A stretch of 64,000 bases of DNA from Desertimonas flava (GTDB lineage: Bacteria; Actinomycetota; Acidimicrobiia; Acidimicrobiales; Ilumatobacteraceae), in contig NZ_QKYK01000003.1 of the NCBI RefSeq assembly GCF_003426815.1, positions 62,001-126,000 on the forward strand. Direction: 5' to 3'. The notes below the pieces were generated by a model. The model saw nothing but the letters and a program-made list of their open reading frames with translations, was not told the origin of the DNA and ran no database searches. The translations under genes were made by a program, and so were the position numbers. Numbering within the stretch: position 1 is the first letter of the stretch; each line of letters starts with the position of its first letter. Below, piece by piece: positions 13,404 to 22,378 of this stretch.

Positions 13404-13799
13404 TCAGGACGAGGCGTCGTCCGACCAGTCGACCTTGCCGACGTCGCGGTACAGGCGCTCGATCTCGTAGAAGCGGCGCACCTCGTCGAGGAAGACGTGG
13501 ACCACGACGTCGCCGTAGTCCATCAGTACCCACTGCTGCTCGTTGAGCCCCTCGACGCGGATCGGCGAGCGCCCGGTCGCGGAGCGGACGGACTCCTCGA
13601 CCGCGTCGACGATCGTGCGGACGAGGCGACGGTTGGGGGCGTCGACGACGACGAAGTACTCCGTGATCGCGAGGACGTCGCCGACGTCGAGCACGACGAT
13701 GTTGCGTCCCTGCTTCTCGTCGGCGCTCCGGGCGGCGACGATCGCGGCCTCGAGAGCTCCGGCGTCGGTGGTCGTGGTGGTGTCGTCGTCGTCGCTCAC
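13404..13799 (-). CDS. rsfS: Ribosomal silencing factor RsfS (Iojap family)
   Basis: RsfS binds uL14 on the 50S subunit and blocks subunit joining when nutrients are short (family knowledge). The 131-residue protein shows the Iojap/RsfS pattern: NIVVLDVGDVLAITEYFVV, then GLNEQQWVLMDYGDVVVHVF and RRFYEIERLY. The N-terminus is an Asp/Thr-rich extension. Its GTG start overlaps the LCP gene stop by 4 nt; together with nadD upstream this is the common actinobacterial nadD-LCP-rsfS cluster. Confidence 0.95.
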   Translation of the reverse strand: MSDDDDTTTTTDAGALEAAIVAARSADEKQGRNIVVLDVGDVLAITEYFVVVDAPNRRLVRTIVDAVEESVRSATGRSPIRVEGLNEQQWVLMDYGDVVVHVFLDEVRRFYEIERLYRDVGKVDWSDDASS

Positions 13800-15067
13800 A
13801 ACGTCTCCTCTGTTGCAGGGGCCGTGGGGGCGGTCGACGTCGCCGAGGCTGCGCCGGATGGCCGGGTCGTGGATTCCACGATGGGCAGATAGGCCGTTCC
13901 GAGCGTGATGATCAGGTTGACGCCGGCCACGCGCCGTTCGGCCACGCGCACGTCGACGTCACCGAACACGTCGGCGAGCCGCTCGGCCGATGTGACCATG
14001 CTCTCGTCGGCGACCTCGATGACGGTCTGCTCGCCGGCTTCGTCGGCGGTGGTGTCGACCGACAGGACGTTGGCGTCGACGCCGAGCAGCGCCCCGGTGG
14101 CGGCGTAGGCGACGTCGTACCGGGTCAGCCCGTCGAGCTGGTCGTCGGCGAAGGGGCTGCGCACCAGCGCCGTGTACCCGGTGTTCGGCGCGGCCACCCG
14201 GCTGGGCGCGATGTGACCGAAGATCGTCACGACCTCGGCCCGGTCGAGCGCGACGGCGTCGACGCCCGACGGATTGACGGCGAGGTCGCTCAGGGCGCGT
14301 GAGCCGACTGCCGACACGCCGACGGGTCCCGACAGGAGTTCGGAGAACGCCGTCACCGTCGGTGTCGGCGTCCCGTCGGGCAGCGCCCACGGTTCGGGCA
14401 GCCCCGGCCCGACTGCGGCGGCGATCGCCCGCCAGACCGCGAGGTCGGCACGAGCGGTCGACGTGCCGGGCACGACGTCGCTGCTCGCGCCGAGCACGGC
14501 GGCTGCCGTCGGCGGGTCGAGCGTCTGCGCGCCGGCGGCGGCGAGCTCGGAGCCATCGCGGCCGACGACGCCTTCGGGCAGGTCGACGGCGAGCGGACCG
14601 AGCGATCCGAGCACCGCGCCCAGCTCCTCGACCGTGACCACGAGCGGGGCGTCGATCGCCAACCCGAGCAACGCGGACACGTCGTCGGCGAGGGCGTCGG
14701 TGCCGTAGGTCGTGGCGAGCTGGGCGAGCGGGATCCGCTCGTCGCCGAACCCGCCTGACACGTCGGCGCTCACCGGGAGCACCACGACGCTGCCGCCGCG
14801 CGCGGCGCCGGACTCGTCGGGCGGCCGTACGGCGAAGACGGCCACCGAACCGAGATTGCCCAAGCCGTCGACTACGGCGACCATGCCGGTCGGCGTGTCG
14901 GGGAAGCGGTCGACCGGGGCGCTGTTGCCTTGCGCCTCACCGTCTTTCGTGTTGTAGATCGCCACACCGCCCACCACGCCGAGCACCAGCGCGAGGGCCA
15001 GCCCAGCGATGGCGAGTCCGAGGGCCCGGGTGGTCGACACCCGGCGCTTGTGGCGTGACACCGTCAT
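13796..15067 (-). CDS. LytR-CpsA-Psr (LCP)-like membrane protein with LytR_C domain
   Basis: This 423-residue envelope protein has a basic cytoplasmic N-terminus, one transmembrane helix at ~15-38, and an extracytoplasmic part with a divergent LCP-like region (~60-290). A C-terminal LytR_C-like domain (~305-400) ends in a Thr/Ala-rich tail. LCP enzymes attach secondary polymers to peptidoglycan; the catalytic Arg/Asp set is not obvious here, so activity is uncertain. The ATG at 15067 overlaps the nadD stop (ATGA). Confidence 0.75.
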   Translation of the reverse strand: MTVSRHKRRVSTTRALGLAIAGLALALVLGVVGGVAIYNTKDGEAQGNSAPVDRFPDTPTGMVAVVDGLGNLGSVAVFAVRPPDESGAARGGSVVVLPVSADVSGGFGDERIPLAQLATTYGTDALADDVSALLGLAIDAPLVVTVEELGAVLGSLGPLAVDLPEGVVGRDGSELAAAGAQTLDPPTAAAVLGASSDVVPGTSTARADLAVWRAIAAAVGPGLPEPWALPDGTPTPTVTAFSELLSGPVGVSAVGSRALSDLAVNPSGVDAVALDRAEVVTIFGHIAPSRVAAPNTGYTALVRSPFADDQLDGLTRYDVAYAATGALLGVDANVLSVDTTADEAGEQTVIEVADESMVTSAERLADVFGDVDVRVAERRVAGVNLIITLGTAYLPIVESTTRPSGAASATSTAPTAPATEETL

Positions 15068-15714
15068 CGGCGGAGTTCCGGCGCGCCGTTGGCGGTCACG
15101 ACCGCGGGGTCGTCGGCGTAGTAGCGATTGGCTCGGATGAGATCGAGCACGGGGTCGGTGACCAGGTAGTCCAGCGGACGTCCGTCGGTGAACCGCGCCC
15201 GCAGATCGGTACTCGACACCTCGAGGCGCGGCGACTCGACATGGATCCAGTCGACGCCCTCGGGCAGTTCCACCGGCACGCCCGGCCGGTCGACCACGAC
15301 CATCGTCGAGGCCGCCACGACCTCCTCGTAGCGCTCCCACGTCATCAGCCCGGCCGCGGCGTCGTCGCCCACGATGGTGAAGAACGTGGCGTCGGGCTCT
15401 GTGGCTCGCAGCGCGGCGAGCGTGTCGGCCGTGTAGCTGTGTCCGCCGTGGTCGATCTCGAGTCGGCCCGCCTCCAACCCCGGGACGTCGGCGACGGCGG
15501 CCTCCACCATCGCCAACCGGTGCAGCGCGGGGGTGATCGGGCGCTCCCCCTCCTTCTGCCACGGCACGTTGTTGACCATCAAGATCACGACATCGAGGCG
15601 CAGGGCGTGACGGACGTTCACCGCGGTCACGAGGTGACCGACGTGCGGTGGATCGAAGGTCCCGCCGAACAGCCCGACGCGGCGACCATCGGGCGAAGAC
15701 CCTGGGAGCGGCAC
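15064..15714 (-). CDS. nadD: Nicotinate-nucleotide adenylyltransferase
   Basis: NadD converts nicotinate mononucleotide and ATP to deamido-NAD. The nucleotidyltransferase signature GLFGGTFDPPHVGHL lies just after the start, and SSTDLRARF near the end is the second motif. An upstream ATG (15786) would add 24 unusual residues. The GTG at 15714 is preferred because it gives the normal family length (216 residues) and lies 8 nt after a TAGACT -10 box. First gene of the nadD-LCP-rsfS operon. Confidence 0.93.
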   Translation of the reverse strand: MPLPGSSPDGRRVGLFGGTFDPPHVGHLVTAVNVRHALRLDVVILMVNNVPWQKEGERPITPALHRLAMVEAAVADVPGLEAGRLEIDHGGHSYTADTLAALRATEPDATFFTIVGDDAAAGLMTWERYEEVVAASTMVVVDRPGVPVELPEGVDWIHVESPRLEVSSTDLRARFTDGRPLDYLVTDPVLDLIRANRYYADDPAVVTANGAPELRR

Positions 15715-16016
15715 AAGCGCGCAGTCTACGGGCTGGTCCCCTGCGGACCAGGACAACGGCGGCAGGGAGGGATTCCGGGTGGACATCGTCCGGCCATCGC
15801 GAGTTCAGCCCAGCTTGACACGTCTGCTACTCTGAAATCTCCCCGAAACGCGCCCGCGACAAGCTCCTGACCAGGATCTTCGCGGGGCTCATCCCCCAAC
15901 TTGACCCCCTCAGACCCCTCGCTCCCACCTCACGTTGTGCGCCCGTCCGGGCATGTGTCGACTGCCACAGGCAGGGTGGGAATGACCGAAGTATACGAAC
16001 GGTTGACCAAAACATC
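15715..16016. other. Divergent promoter region nadD / sigma factor
   Basis: This 302-bp stretch has no gene. It holds the TAGACT box for nadD (15723-15728, minus strand). On the plus strand there is an isolated TTGACA at 15815-15820 without a well-spaced -10, and a TATACG about 19 nt before the sigma-factor ATG. Confidence 0.5.
15723..15728 (-). promoter_or_regulatory. -10 box TAGACT of the nadD operon
   Basis: TAGACT on the minus strand is 8 nt before the preferred nadD GTG (15714), giving an almost leaderless mRNA and arguing against the longer ATG start. Confidence 0.5.
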
Positions 16017-16844
16017 ATGAACGACTCCATCGGTTTGTACCTCAACGACATCGGCAAGGTTCCCCTGCTGACCGCCGAAGACGAGCGCGAGCTGTCGCGC
16101 GTCATCGAAGCGGGTCGCGAGGCGGCCGAGAAGCTCGCCAACGGCAGCCGCAGCGCTGCCCTCAAGGCCGCTGTCGCGGCGGCCGCCGACGCCAAGGACC
16201 GGTTCATCCGTTCCAACCTGCGACTCGTGGTGAGCATCGCCCGCCGCTACCCCCTGCCTCAGGGCATGGACCTCCTCGACCTCATCCAGGAGGGCAACCT
16301 CGGCCTCGAGCACGCGGTCGACAAGTTCGACTGGCGCCGTGGGTTCAAGTTCTCCACGTACGCCACCTTCTGGATCCGCCAGGCCATCGGTCGTGCCCTC
16401 GACCAGAAGGCCAGCCTCATCCGCATCCCCGGCGACCGTTCGGCCAGCCTGCGTGCCGCCCTGCGGCAGGCGTCGGGCGACGGTGAGACGCTCGACCAGC
16501 AGAACGCCGAGCTGCACCGCCTCACCACGCCGGTCTCGCTCGACAAGACCGTCGGCGACGACGGTGACGCCACCCTCGGTGACCTCATGGCCAACGGCGA
16601 AGGCACGCCCGAGGATCACGTGATGTCGATGGTCGACAACGACCTGCTCGACGAGCTGCTCGGCACGCTCGACGGACGGGCCCGCTACGCCGTCGAGGCC
16701 CGCTTCGGCCTCATCGACGGTGAGCGCAAGAGCTTCCGCGAGGTCGGCGAGAGCCTCGGCGTCACCGCCGAAGCCGCCCGCCGACTGGTCAGCCGGGCCG
16801 TCGCCGGTCTGCGCGACGACGCCGAGCGCATCCTCGCCGTCTGA
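16017..16844 (+). CDS. RNA polymerase sigma-70 family factor (group 1/2-like)
   Basis: This 275-residue sigma factor lacks a long region 1.1. Region 1.2 is at ~5-40 (SIGLYLNDIGKVPLLTAEDE) and region 2 at ~65-135 (FIRSNLRLVVSIARRYPL, FKFSTYATFWIRQAIGRAL). Region 3 follows, and region 4 at ~205-270 has the helix-turn-helix FREVGESLGVTAEAARRLVSR. It is shorter than a principal SigA/HrdB, so it is more likely a SigB/HrdB-paralogue type. A perfect hairpin terminator follows 30 nt after the stop. Confidence 0.92.
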   Translation: MNDSIGLYLNDIGKVPLLTAEDERELSRVIEAGREAAEKLANGSRSAALKAAVAAAADAKDRFIRSNLRLVVSIARRYPLPQGMDLLDLIQEGNLGLEHAVDKFDWRRGFKFSTYATFWIRQAIGRALDQKASLIRIPGDRSASLRAALRQASGDGETLDQQNAELHRLTTPVSLDKTVGDDGDATLGDLMANGEGTPEDHVMSMVDNDLLDELLGTLDGRARYAVEARFGLIDGERKSFREVGESLGVTAEAARRLVSRAVAGLRDDAERILAV

Positions 16845-16874
16845 CGACGCCGAGCGCCGAACCACTCTGAACGG

Positions 16875-16910
16875 AGGGTGTCGGCGGACCGAGAGGTCCG
16901 CCGACACCCT
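16875..16910 (+). terminator. Strong hairpin after the sigma factor gene
   Basis: A perfect 16-bp stem (AGGGTGTCGGCGGACC with its complement) closes on a GAGA tetraloop. Only a short T-poor tail follows, as is common in GC-rich genomes. Confidence 0.88.
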
Positions 16911-17018
16911 TCGTCGCGTCTGGGAACGGATGGCGGTGACGTCGCTCACGACCGGACCTGTCGGCCCGACGTCACGCTCGAGGCGAATCCCAAGGGGCGG
17001 GCGGGCGCTCCTGCTCCG

Positions 17019-17024
17019 TAGACT
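17019..17024 (+). promoter_or_regulatory. -10 box TAGACT, leaderless start of DAHP synthase
   Basis: TAGACT is followed by CTCGGG and then GTG at 17031. No Shine-Dalgarno sequence is present, so the GTG should be at the very 5' end of the mRNA. Confidence 0.65.
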
Positions 17025-17030
17025 CTCGGG

Positions 17031-18386
17031 GTGATGAACACGGTTTGGACGCCTTCGTCGTGGAAGGAGCATCCGGCGGCTCAGCAGCCGGACTGGCCCG
17101 ATCACGACCGACTCGACAGCGCACTCAAGACGCTGTCGGCGTATCCACCGTTGGTGTTCGCCGGCGAGGCCCGCTCGCTCCAGGCCCAGCTCGGTCAGGT
17201 GGCCGCCGGCAACGCCTTCCTCCTCCAGGCTGGGGACTGCGCCGAGAGCTTCGAGGAGTTCTCCGCCGACAGCATCCGTGAGAAGCTGCGCGTCATCCTC
17301 CAGATGGCCGTCGTCATGACGTACTCGATGGGCGTCCCGGTCGTGAAGGTCGGCCGTATCGCCGGCCAGTTCGCCAAGCCGCGGTCCAGCCCCACCGAGC
17401 GGGTCGGCGATCTCGAACTGCCGTCGTTCCGTGGCCACATCGTCAACGACCAGGGCCCGTTCGCCGAGGCGCGCGTCCCCGATCCCAACCGGCTGGTGCA
17501 GGCCTACCACCAGTCGTCGTCCACGCTGAACCTGCTGCGCGCGTTCACCAAGGGTGGTTTCGCCGATCTCTCGCGGGTCCACGCGTGGAACCAGGAGTTC
17601 GTCGCCGGCAGTCCCGAGGGGCGCCGCTACGACCAGTTGGCGTCGGAGATCGACCGGGCGATGCGCTTCATGCGAGCCTGCAGCGTCGACACCGAGTCCA
17701 ACCCCAACCTGCGCGAGGTCGACGTCTACACCAGCCACGAGGCGCTCATCCTCGGCTACGAGGAGGCGCTCACCCGTCAGGACACGCTGACCAACCAGTG
17801 GTACGACTGCTCGGCCCACATGCTCTGGATCGGCGACCGCACGCACCAGATCGACGGCGCCCACGTCGAGTTCCTGCGCGGCGTCGGCAACCCGATCGGC
17901 TGCAAGATCGGTCCGACCACCCCCGTCGCCGAAGTACTCGAGCTGTGCGAGCGACTCAACCCGTCGCGTGTGCCCGGCCGTCTCACGCTCGTCAGCCGCA
18001 TGGGTGCCGACGCCGTCACCGACAAGCTGCGCCCGATCCTGCGGGCGGTCACCGACGCCGGCCATCCGGTGGTCTGGGCGTGCGATCCGATGCACGGCAA
18101 CACGTACACGGCACCCAACGGCCGCAAGACCCGGCACTTCGACGTCATCCTGCAGGAGATCGCCGGCTTCGTCGCGGCCCACCGAGCCGAGAACACGTGG
18201 CCCGGTGGCATCCATGTCGAGCTCACCGGAGCCAACGTCACCGAGTGCCTCGGTGGTGCCGATGCGCTGTCGGACACCGATCTCGACTCGCGCTACGAGA
18301 CGATCTGCGACCCCCGGCTGAACGGCCGCCAGAGCCTCGACCTGGCGTTCCGCCTCGCCGAGCTCGTCACCGCGGCCACCGCCTGA
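17031..18386 (+). CDS. aroG: 3-deoxy-7-phosphoheptulonate (DAHP) synthase, class II
   Basis: This enzyme catalyses the first step of the shikimate pathway: phosphoenolpyruvate plus erythrose 4-phosphate to DAHP. The 451-residue size and segments QAGDCAESFEEF, VKVGRIAGQFAKPRS, GCKIGPTTP, WACDPMHGNTY and GIHVELTGANVTEC are diagnostic of the plant/actinobacterial class II fold. It starts at GTG 17031 in a leaderless context; ATG 17034 is the alternative. The metal and substrate motifs appear intact. Confidence 0.96.
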   Translation: MMNTVWTPSSWKEHPAAQQPDWPDHDRLDSALKTLSAYPPLVFAGEARSLQAQLGQVAAGNAFLLQAGDCAESFEEFSADSIREKLRVILQMAVVMTYSMGVPVVKVGRIAGQFAKPRSSPTERVGDLELPSFRGHIVNDQGPFAEARVPDPNRLVQAYHQSSSTLNLLRAFTKGGFADLSRVHAWNQEFVAGSPEGRRYDQLASEIDRAMRFMRACSVDTESNPNLREVDVYTSHEALILGYEEALTRQDTLTNQWYDCSAHMLWIGDRTHQIDGAHVEFLRGVGNPIGCKIGPTTPVAEVLELCERLNPSRVPGRLTLVSRMGADAVTDKLRPILRAVTDAGHPVVWACDPMHGNTYTAPNGRKTRHFDVILQEIAGFVAAHRAENTWPGGIHVELTGANVTECLGGADALSDTDLDSRYETICDPRLNGRQSLDLAFRLAELVTAATA

Positions 18387-18430
18387 CCTGGCGGGCGCGA
18401 TCGCCGGCCGGCGGCGATAGCAATTGGGGC

Positions 18431-19240
18431 GTGCTCGAAGCTGTTGCGTCCTGGGACGTGCCCAATGCCGCCGCGGCCGTCGTCGATGCTGATGGCACGG
18501 TGATCGACCGCTGGGGCGACACGGCCCGGCCGTTCCGTCTCGCCTCGATCACCAAGATGCTCACGGGCTGGGCCGCGATGGTGGCCGTCGAGGAGGGCAC
18601 GGTCACGCTCGACGACCCCGTCGGGCAGCCGGGATGCACCCTGCGGCACGTGCTCGCCCACGCCGGCGGCTACCCGTTCGACGGCCCCGATCCGATCGCC
18701 GCACCGGAGCGCACCCGCATCTACTCGAACTCGGGGATCGAGGTCGCCGCCGAGCACATCGCGGTCGCGTCGTCGATGCCGTTCTCCGACTACCTGACCG
18801 CAGCCGTCATCGAGCCGCTCGGCATGGCGTCGGCCACGATGAACGGATCGCCCGCCCATGGCGCACGGGCGTCGGTCGACGACCTCGTGGCCTTCGTGGC
18901 CGAACTGCAGCGGCCGCAGCTGATCTCGACCGAGAGCGCCGTCGAGGCAGTCTCGATCCAGTACCCCTCCCTGAGCGGTATCGTTCCGGGGGTGGGGAGA
19001 TTCGCTCCATGCCCATGGGGACTCGGCATCGAGATCCGTGGCGACAAGTCACCGCACTGGACCGGAACCGACAACTCGCCGGCCACGTTCGGCCACTTCG
19101 GCGGCGCCGGCACCATGCTGTGGGTCGACCCGCGCGCCGGCCGCTCGCTCATCGCCTTGACCGATCGGCGCTTCGACGACTGGCCCGAAGCGGTCGCGTC
19201 GTGGCGCAGTCTCAGTGACACGGTGCTCTCCGCCGCATGA
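18431..19240 (+). CDS. Beta-lactamase-family serine hydrolase
   Basis: This 269-residue protein belongs to the class C beta-lactamase/esterase superfamily. It has the SxxK nucleophile motif SITK (~residue 44) and the YSN triad motif, with a GHFGGAGTMLWVDP segment near the end. No signal peptide is visible, so it is probably cytoplasmic, with an esterase or amidase activity rather than antibiotic resistance. The GTG at 18431 follows a TAGCAAT element. Its stop overlaps the next ATG by 4 nt. Confidence 0.85.
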   Translation: MLEAVASWDVPNAAAAVVDADGTVIDRWGDTARPFRLASITKMLTGWAAMVAVEEGTVTLDDPVGQPGCTLRHVLAHAGGYPFDGPDPIAAPERTRIYSNSGIEVAAEHIAVASSMPFSDYLTAAVIEPLGMASATMNGSPAHGARASVDDLVAFVAELQRPQLISTESAVEAVSIQYPSLSGIVPGVGRFAPCPWGLGIEIRGDKSPHWTGTDNSPATFGHFGGAGTMLWVDPRAGRSLIALTDRRFDDWPEAVASWRSLSDTVLSAA

Positions 19241-19719
19241 TGTTCGAGCACGGCGACCGGGTGCGTTGCACCACCACCGGTGACGACGGCCTTCCGCTGG
19301 TCCGCTACGGCTTCGTGCGGTCGATGCTGTCGGAGACGGGACCGGTCGTCGTGATGTTCGACGGCGAGATCAGCACCGAGATCGTCGAGGTGTCCACGGT
19401 CGTGTCGGTCTCGATCACGTCGATCGAGCTCCACCTCGACGGCTCCGACCTGCTCGACGATCCCGATCTCCGACGCGGATTGATGCCGCTGTGGCAAGCC
19501 GAGGCCGAGTCGGCCGGTCTCGACGTCGATTCGGTGATCGACCACGGCGCCCGGCCGGAGTCCGAGCACTGCTGGTCGCTGGCGAGCTTGACGAGCGGCG
19601 GGCAGCGGTACATCCTGCGCGCCCTGCGCGTGCCGGACAATCCCGACGTCGTGCGCGTCCGCGCCGACGTCTTCGGCGCCGCCCCGTCAGACCCCCGGTC
19701 GCAGGACGTGCCGCGGTAG
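19237..19719 (+). CDS. Protein of unknown function
   Basis: This 160-residue soluble protein has no recognised motif. The first 60 residues look like a small beta-barrel (GDRVRCTTTGDDGLPLVRYG, then alternating hydrophobic strands) and the rest is mixed alpha/beta. It is translationally coupled to the serine hydrolase upstream (ATGA overlap), which is the only functional hint. Confidence 0.7.
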   Translation: MMFEHGDRVRCTTTGDDGLPLVRYGFVRSMLSETGPVVVMFDGEISTEIVEVSTVVSVSITSIELHLDGSDLLDDPDLRRGLMPLWQAEAESAGLDVDSVIDHGARPESEHCWSLASLTSGGQRYILRALRVPDNPDVVRVRADVFGAAPSDPRSQDVPR

Positions 19720-19960
19720 CGCCCCGTCGGGGGGTGCTCGAGGGGGACTACTGCCCCCGCTCGGTGCGGCGTTCAGCGGGGCGGACGTCGCCCGCTCGGA
19801 CGTTCGGCAGTAGCGCCCCGTTGGGGGGTGCTCGAGGGGGGATTCCCCCCTCGATGCGGCGATTAGCGGAGCTTGCTCCGCCGCCGCCTCTTTCAATTCT
19901 TCGTGCGAGCGAAGCGAGCTCGAATCACCTCGCCGCAGGCGAGCGAGGGAGCGCAGCGAC
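19716..19960. repeat. GC-rich repeats and hairpins between convergent genes
   Basis: A 31-bp direct repeat occurs at 19716-19746 and 19810-19840 with one mismatch. A GGGGGG-ATT-CCCCCC hairpin (19834-19852) and a GCGGAGC-TT-GCTCCGC hairpin (19866-19881) followed by a T-rich run look like terminators. A patch of GAGCGAAGCGAGC and GAGCGCAGCGA motifs follows. The last motif also occurs in the 146-bp insert between korA and korB. Confidence 0.7.
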
Positions 19961-19981
19961 CGACGCTCGCCGAGGACGAAA

Positions 19982-21184
19982 CTACGACAATCGTTCAACG
20001 ATCATGGCCATGCCTTGGCCGCCGCCGACGCACATCGTCTCCAGGCCGAACTGCGTGTCGGTCGCCTGGAGGCCGTGGATGAGCGTCGTCATGATGCGGG
20101 CACCGGTCATGCCGAAGGGGTGCCCGAGGGCGATCGCCCCGCCGTGCACGTTCAGCTTGTCGGCCGGGATGCCGAGATGCTTGGCCGAGGGGATGACCTG
20201 CGCGGCGAACGCCTCGTTGATCTCGACGAGGTCGATGTCGTCCATCGTCTTGCCGGCCCGGGCCAGGGCCTGGCGGCTGGCCTCGATCGGGCCGAGACCC
20301 ATGATCTCGGGGTTGAGGCCGGACACGCCCGACGACACGACCCGGGCGAGCGGGGTGATGCCCAGTTCGGCGGCCTTGGTGTCGCTCATCACGAGGACCG
20401 CCGCGGCGCCGTCGTTGAGCGGGCAGGCGTTGCCGGCCGTCACCTGGCCGTCGGGGCGGAACGCCGGCTTCAGCGCGGCGAGGCCCTCGAGCGTGACGCC
20501 GGCGCGCGGCCCGTCGTCGGTGGACACGACGGTGCCGTCGGGCAGCGTGACGGGCGTGATCTCCTCGGCGAAGAAGCCGTTCTCGATGTTGGCGACCGCC
20601 CGGTCCTGGGACAGCTTCGCCCACTCGTCCATCTCCTGGCGGGAGACGTTCTCGGCCTGCACCACGTTCTCGGCGGTCTGGCCCATGGCGATGTAGATGT
20701 CGGGCAGACCCTGGGCCGGCGTCCAGGTGGGAGCGCCGCCCTGCGAGCGCTCGAGCGTGCGGGCGCCGGCGTCCTTGAAGATGTCGTTGGGGGCCGAGTC
20801 GGAGAATCCGGCGGCGTAGCGACTCACGGTCTCCACGCCGGCGGCGATGAACACATCGCCCTCCCCCGCCTTGATGGCGTGGGCCGCCATGCGGATCGTC
20901 TGGAGGCTGGACGAGCAGTAGCGATTGACGGTCACGCCCGGCACGTCGTCGAGGCCGGCGAGGATCGCCGTGACGCGGGCGATGTTGAAGCCGGCCTCAC
21001 CGGCGGGCTGCCCGCATCCCATCATCAGGTCCTCGACGAGCGAAGGATCGAGCTGAGGCACCTTGGCGAGGAGCGCCGTGACGATCTGGGCCGAGAGGTC
21101 GTCGGGCCGGATGGACACGAGCGAGCCCTTGTTCGCGCGGCCGATCGGGCTGCGGGCGGTGGCGACGATCACGGCTTCAGGCAT
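19982..21184 (-). CDS. Acetyl-CoA C-acyltransferase (thiolase)
   Basis: This 400-residue thiolase either cleaves 3-ketoacyl-CoA or condenses acetyl-CoA. The acylated Cys90 lies in VNRYCSSSLQT. The catalytic His is in GGAIALGHPFGMTGAR and the second Cys in ETMCVGGGQGMAM. NEAFAAQ is also intact. No other beta-oxidation gene adjoins it, so the direction (FadA or AtoB/PhaA) is open. A TAGGAT -10 box and a 12-bp palindrome lie just upstream. Confidence 0.94.
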   Translation of the reverse strand: MPEAVIVATARSPIGRANKGSLVSIRPDDLSAQIVTALLAKVPQLDPSLVEDLMMGCGQPAGEAGFNIARVTAILAGLDDVPGVTVNRYCSSSLQTIRMAAHAIKAGEGDVFIAAGVETVSRYAAGFSDSAPNDIFKDAGARTLERSQGGAPTWTPAQGLPDIYIAMGQTAENVVQAENVSRQEMDEWAKLSQDRAVANIENGFFAEEITPVTLPDGTVVSTDDGPRAGVTLEGLAALKPAFRPDGQVTAGNACPLNDGAAAVLVMSDTKAAELGITPLARVVSSGVSGLNPEIMGLGPIEASRQALARAGKTMDDIDLVEINEAFAAQVIPSAKHLGIPADKLNVHGGAIALGHPFGMTGARIMTTLIHGLQATDTQFGLETMCVGGGQGMAMIVERLS

Positions 21185-21219
21185 GGCTGTCTCTTTCGGC
21201 TGATGAACGGACGAACCGA

Positions 21220-21235
21220 ATCCTACCCGTGGGTA
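21220..21235 (-). promoter_or_regulatory. Thiolase promoter -10 with overlapping palindrome
   Basis: The minus-strand TAGGAT (21220-21225) abuts the 12-bp perfect palindrome TACCCGTGGGTA (21224-21235). It could be a repressor site for the thiolase; no regulator is adjacent. Confidence 0.4.
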
Positions 21236-21274
21236 ACAAGGCGTCGGCGAGCCGGCCGCTGTCGGAATGGCACG

Positions 21275-22378
21275 ATGGCGGCGATGAGCGACGACGGCAC
21301 GTCCACCTGTCCGGCTCCGAGCGCCGATCTCGCCGAGATCCGCCGCTTCCTCATCGAGGCGGGCGTCGCCCCCGAGCGCGTGGAGGGCCTCGACACGGGG
21401 CCGTCGCTACGCGACGCGCTGCTGGAATACCGCCTGCTGGGCAACGAGCCGCGACGCACGCTGGCCGAGACGGCGGAGCGATTCGGACTCACCACCGACG
21501 AGTTGCGAGACATCTGGGTGGGCATCGGCATGCCCGCGCCGGCCGACGACGAGCTGGTGTTCTCCGCCACCGACGACGACGTGCTGCGCTCGTTCGTGGC
21601 GGCCCGCAGGTTGTTCGGCACCGAGAACCTCGTCCGCTTCACCCGGGTCTTCGGCAACGCCGTCACGAGGATCACGGAAGCCGCCTTCAGCCTGTTCACG
21701 ATGTCGATCGAGGACCCGCTGGTGGAGAAGGGCGCATCGGACCTCGACATCACGCTCGCCGCGGACGACGCCGTGCGCACGATGGACGTGCTCCCCGACC
21801 TGTTCGTCGGTCTGTTGAAGCGCAATGCCCTCCACGCGATCCGCCGTCTCAACGCCGCCCACGGCAACCTGCCGACGCACGACCAGCTGCTGATCACCGT
21901 CGGGTTCGCCGATCTCGTCGGGTCGACACTGTGGACCACCCGGCAGGGCCCGGCCGAGCTGGCCCAGGCGATCGGCCGCTTCGAGGAGATCGCCCAGGCC
22001 TCGCTGTGCGGGCCCGGTCGTCTCGTCAAGATGATCGGCGACGAGGCGATGTTCGTCACCGTGAGCGCCACCGACGGCTGCCGGACGGCGTTGGCGATCG
22101 TCGACGCCGTGGCCGCTGAGGAGACGCTGCCCGATGTCCGGGTCGGGCTGGCGACGGGCCTCACCGTGGCCCTCGACGGCGACTACTACGGCGTCGAGGT
22201 CAACCGGGCCGCCCGCCTGGTGACGTCGGCCGGGCCCTCGCAGGTCGTCGTGTCGGCAGCAGTGGTCGACGCCGTCGCCGACGACCAGCTGGCGTTCACC
22301 CCGCTGGGTCCGGCGACGTTCGAGGGGCTGGGCACCGAGCACCGCTTCGCCGTCAGTCGCCGAGCTCGCCCTGCGTGA
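21275..22378 (+). CDS. Class III adenylate/guanylate cyclase with regulatory N-terminal domain
   Basis: This protein would make cAMP or cGMP. The 367-residue layout resembles mycobacterial Rv1264: an N-terminal helical regulatory domain (~15-195), then the cyclase homology domain (~205-360). Metal-binding aspartates are seen in FADLVGST and in MIGDEAMF; GVEVNRAARLV carries the transition-state Asn/Arg region. Start alternatives are ATG 21275 and ATG 21284. No transmembrane segment. It ends inside the 3' end of the opposite-strand thymidine kinase gene (26-nt overlap). Confidence 0.88.
   Translation: MAAMSDDGTSTCPAPSADLAEIRRFLIEAGVAPERVEGLDTGPSLRDALLEYRLLGNEPRRTLAETAERFGLTTDELRDIWVGIGMPAPADDELVFSATDDDVLRSFVAARRLFGTENLVRFTRVFGNAVTRITEAAFSLFTMSIEDPLVEKGASDLDITLAADDAVRTMDVLPDLFVGLLKRNALHAIRRLNAAHGNLPTHDQLLITVGFADLVGSTLWTTRQGPAELAQAIGRFEEIAQASLCGPGRLVKMIGDEAMFVTVSATDGCRTALAIVDAVAAEETLPDVRVGLATGLTVALDGDYYGVEVNRAARLVTSAGPSQVVVSAAVVDAVADDQLAFTPLGPATFEGLGTEHRFAVSRRARPA

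Noticed and set aside
15715-15786. Longer nadD start at ATG 15786
   Set aside because: It adds 24 atypical residues and spans the TAGACT box that fits GTG 15714.
15930-18215. 761-codon minus-strand open frame
   Set aside because: It is antisense to the sigma factor and DAHP synthase genes; long shadow frames are expected at this GC content and its translation is low-complexity and family-free.
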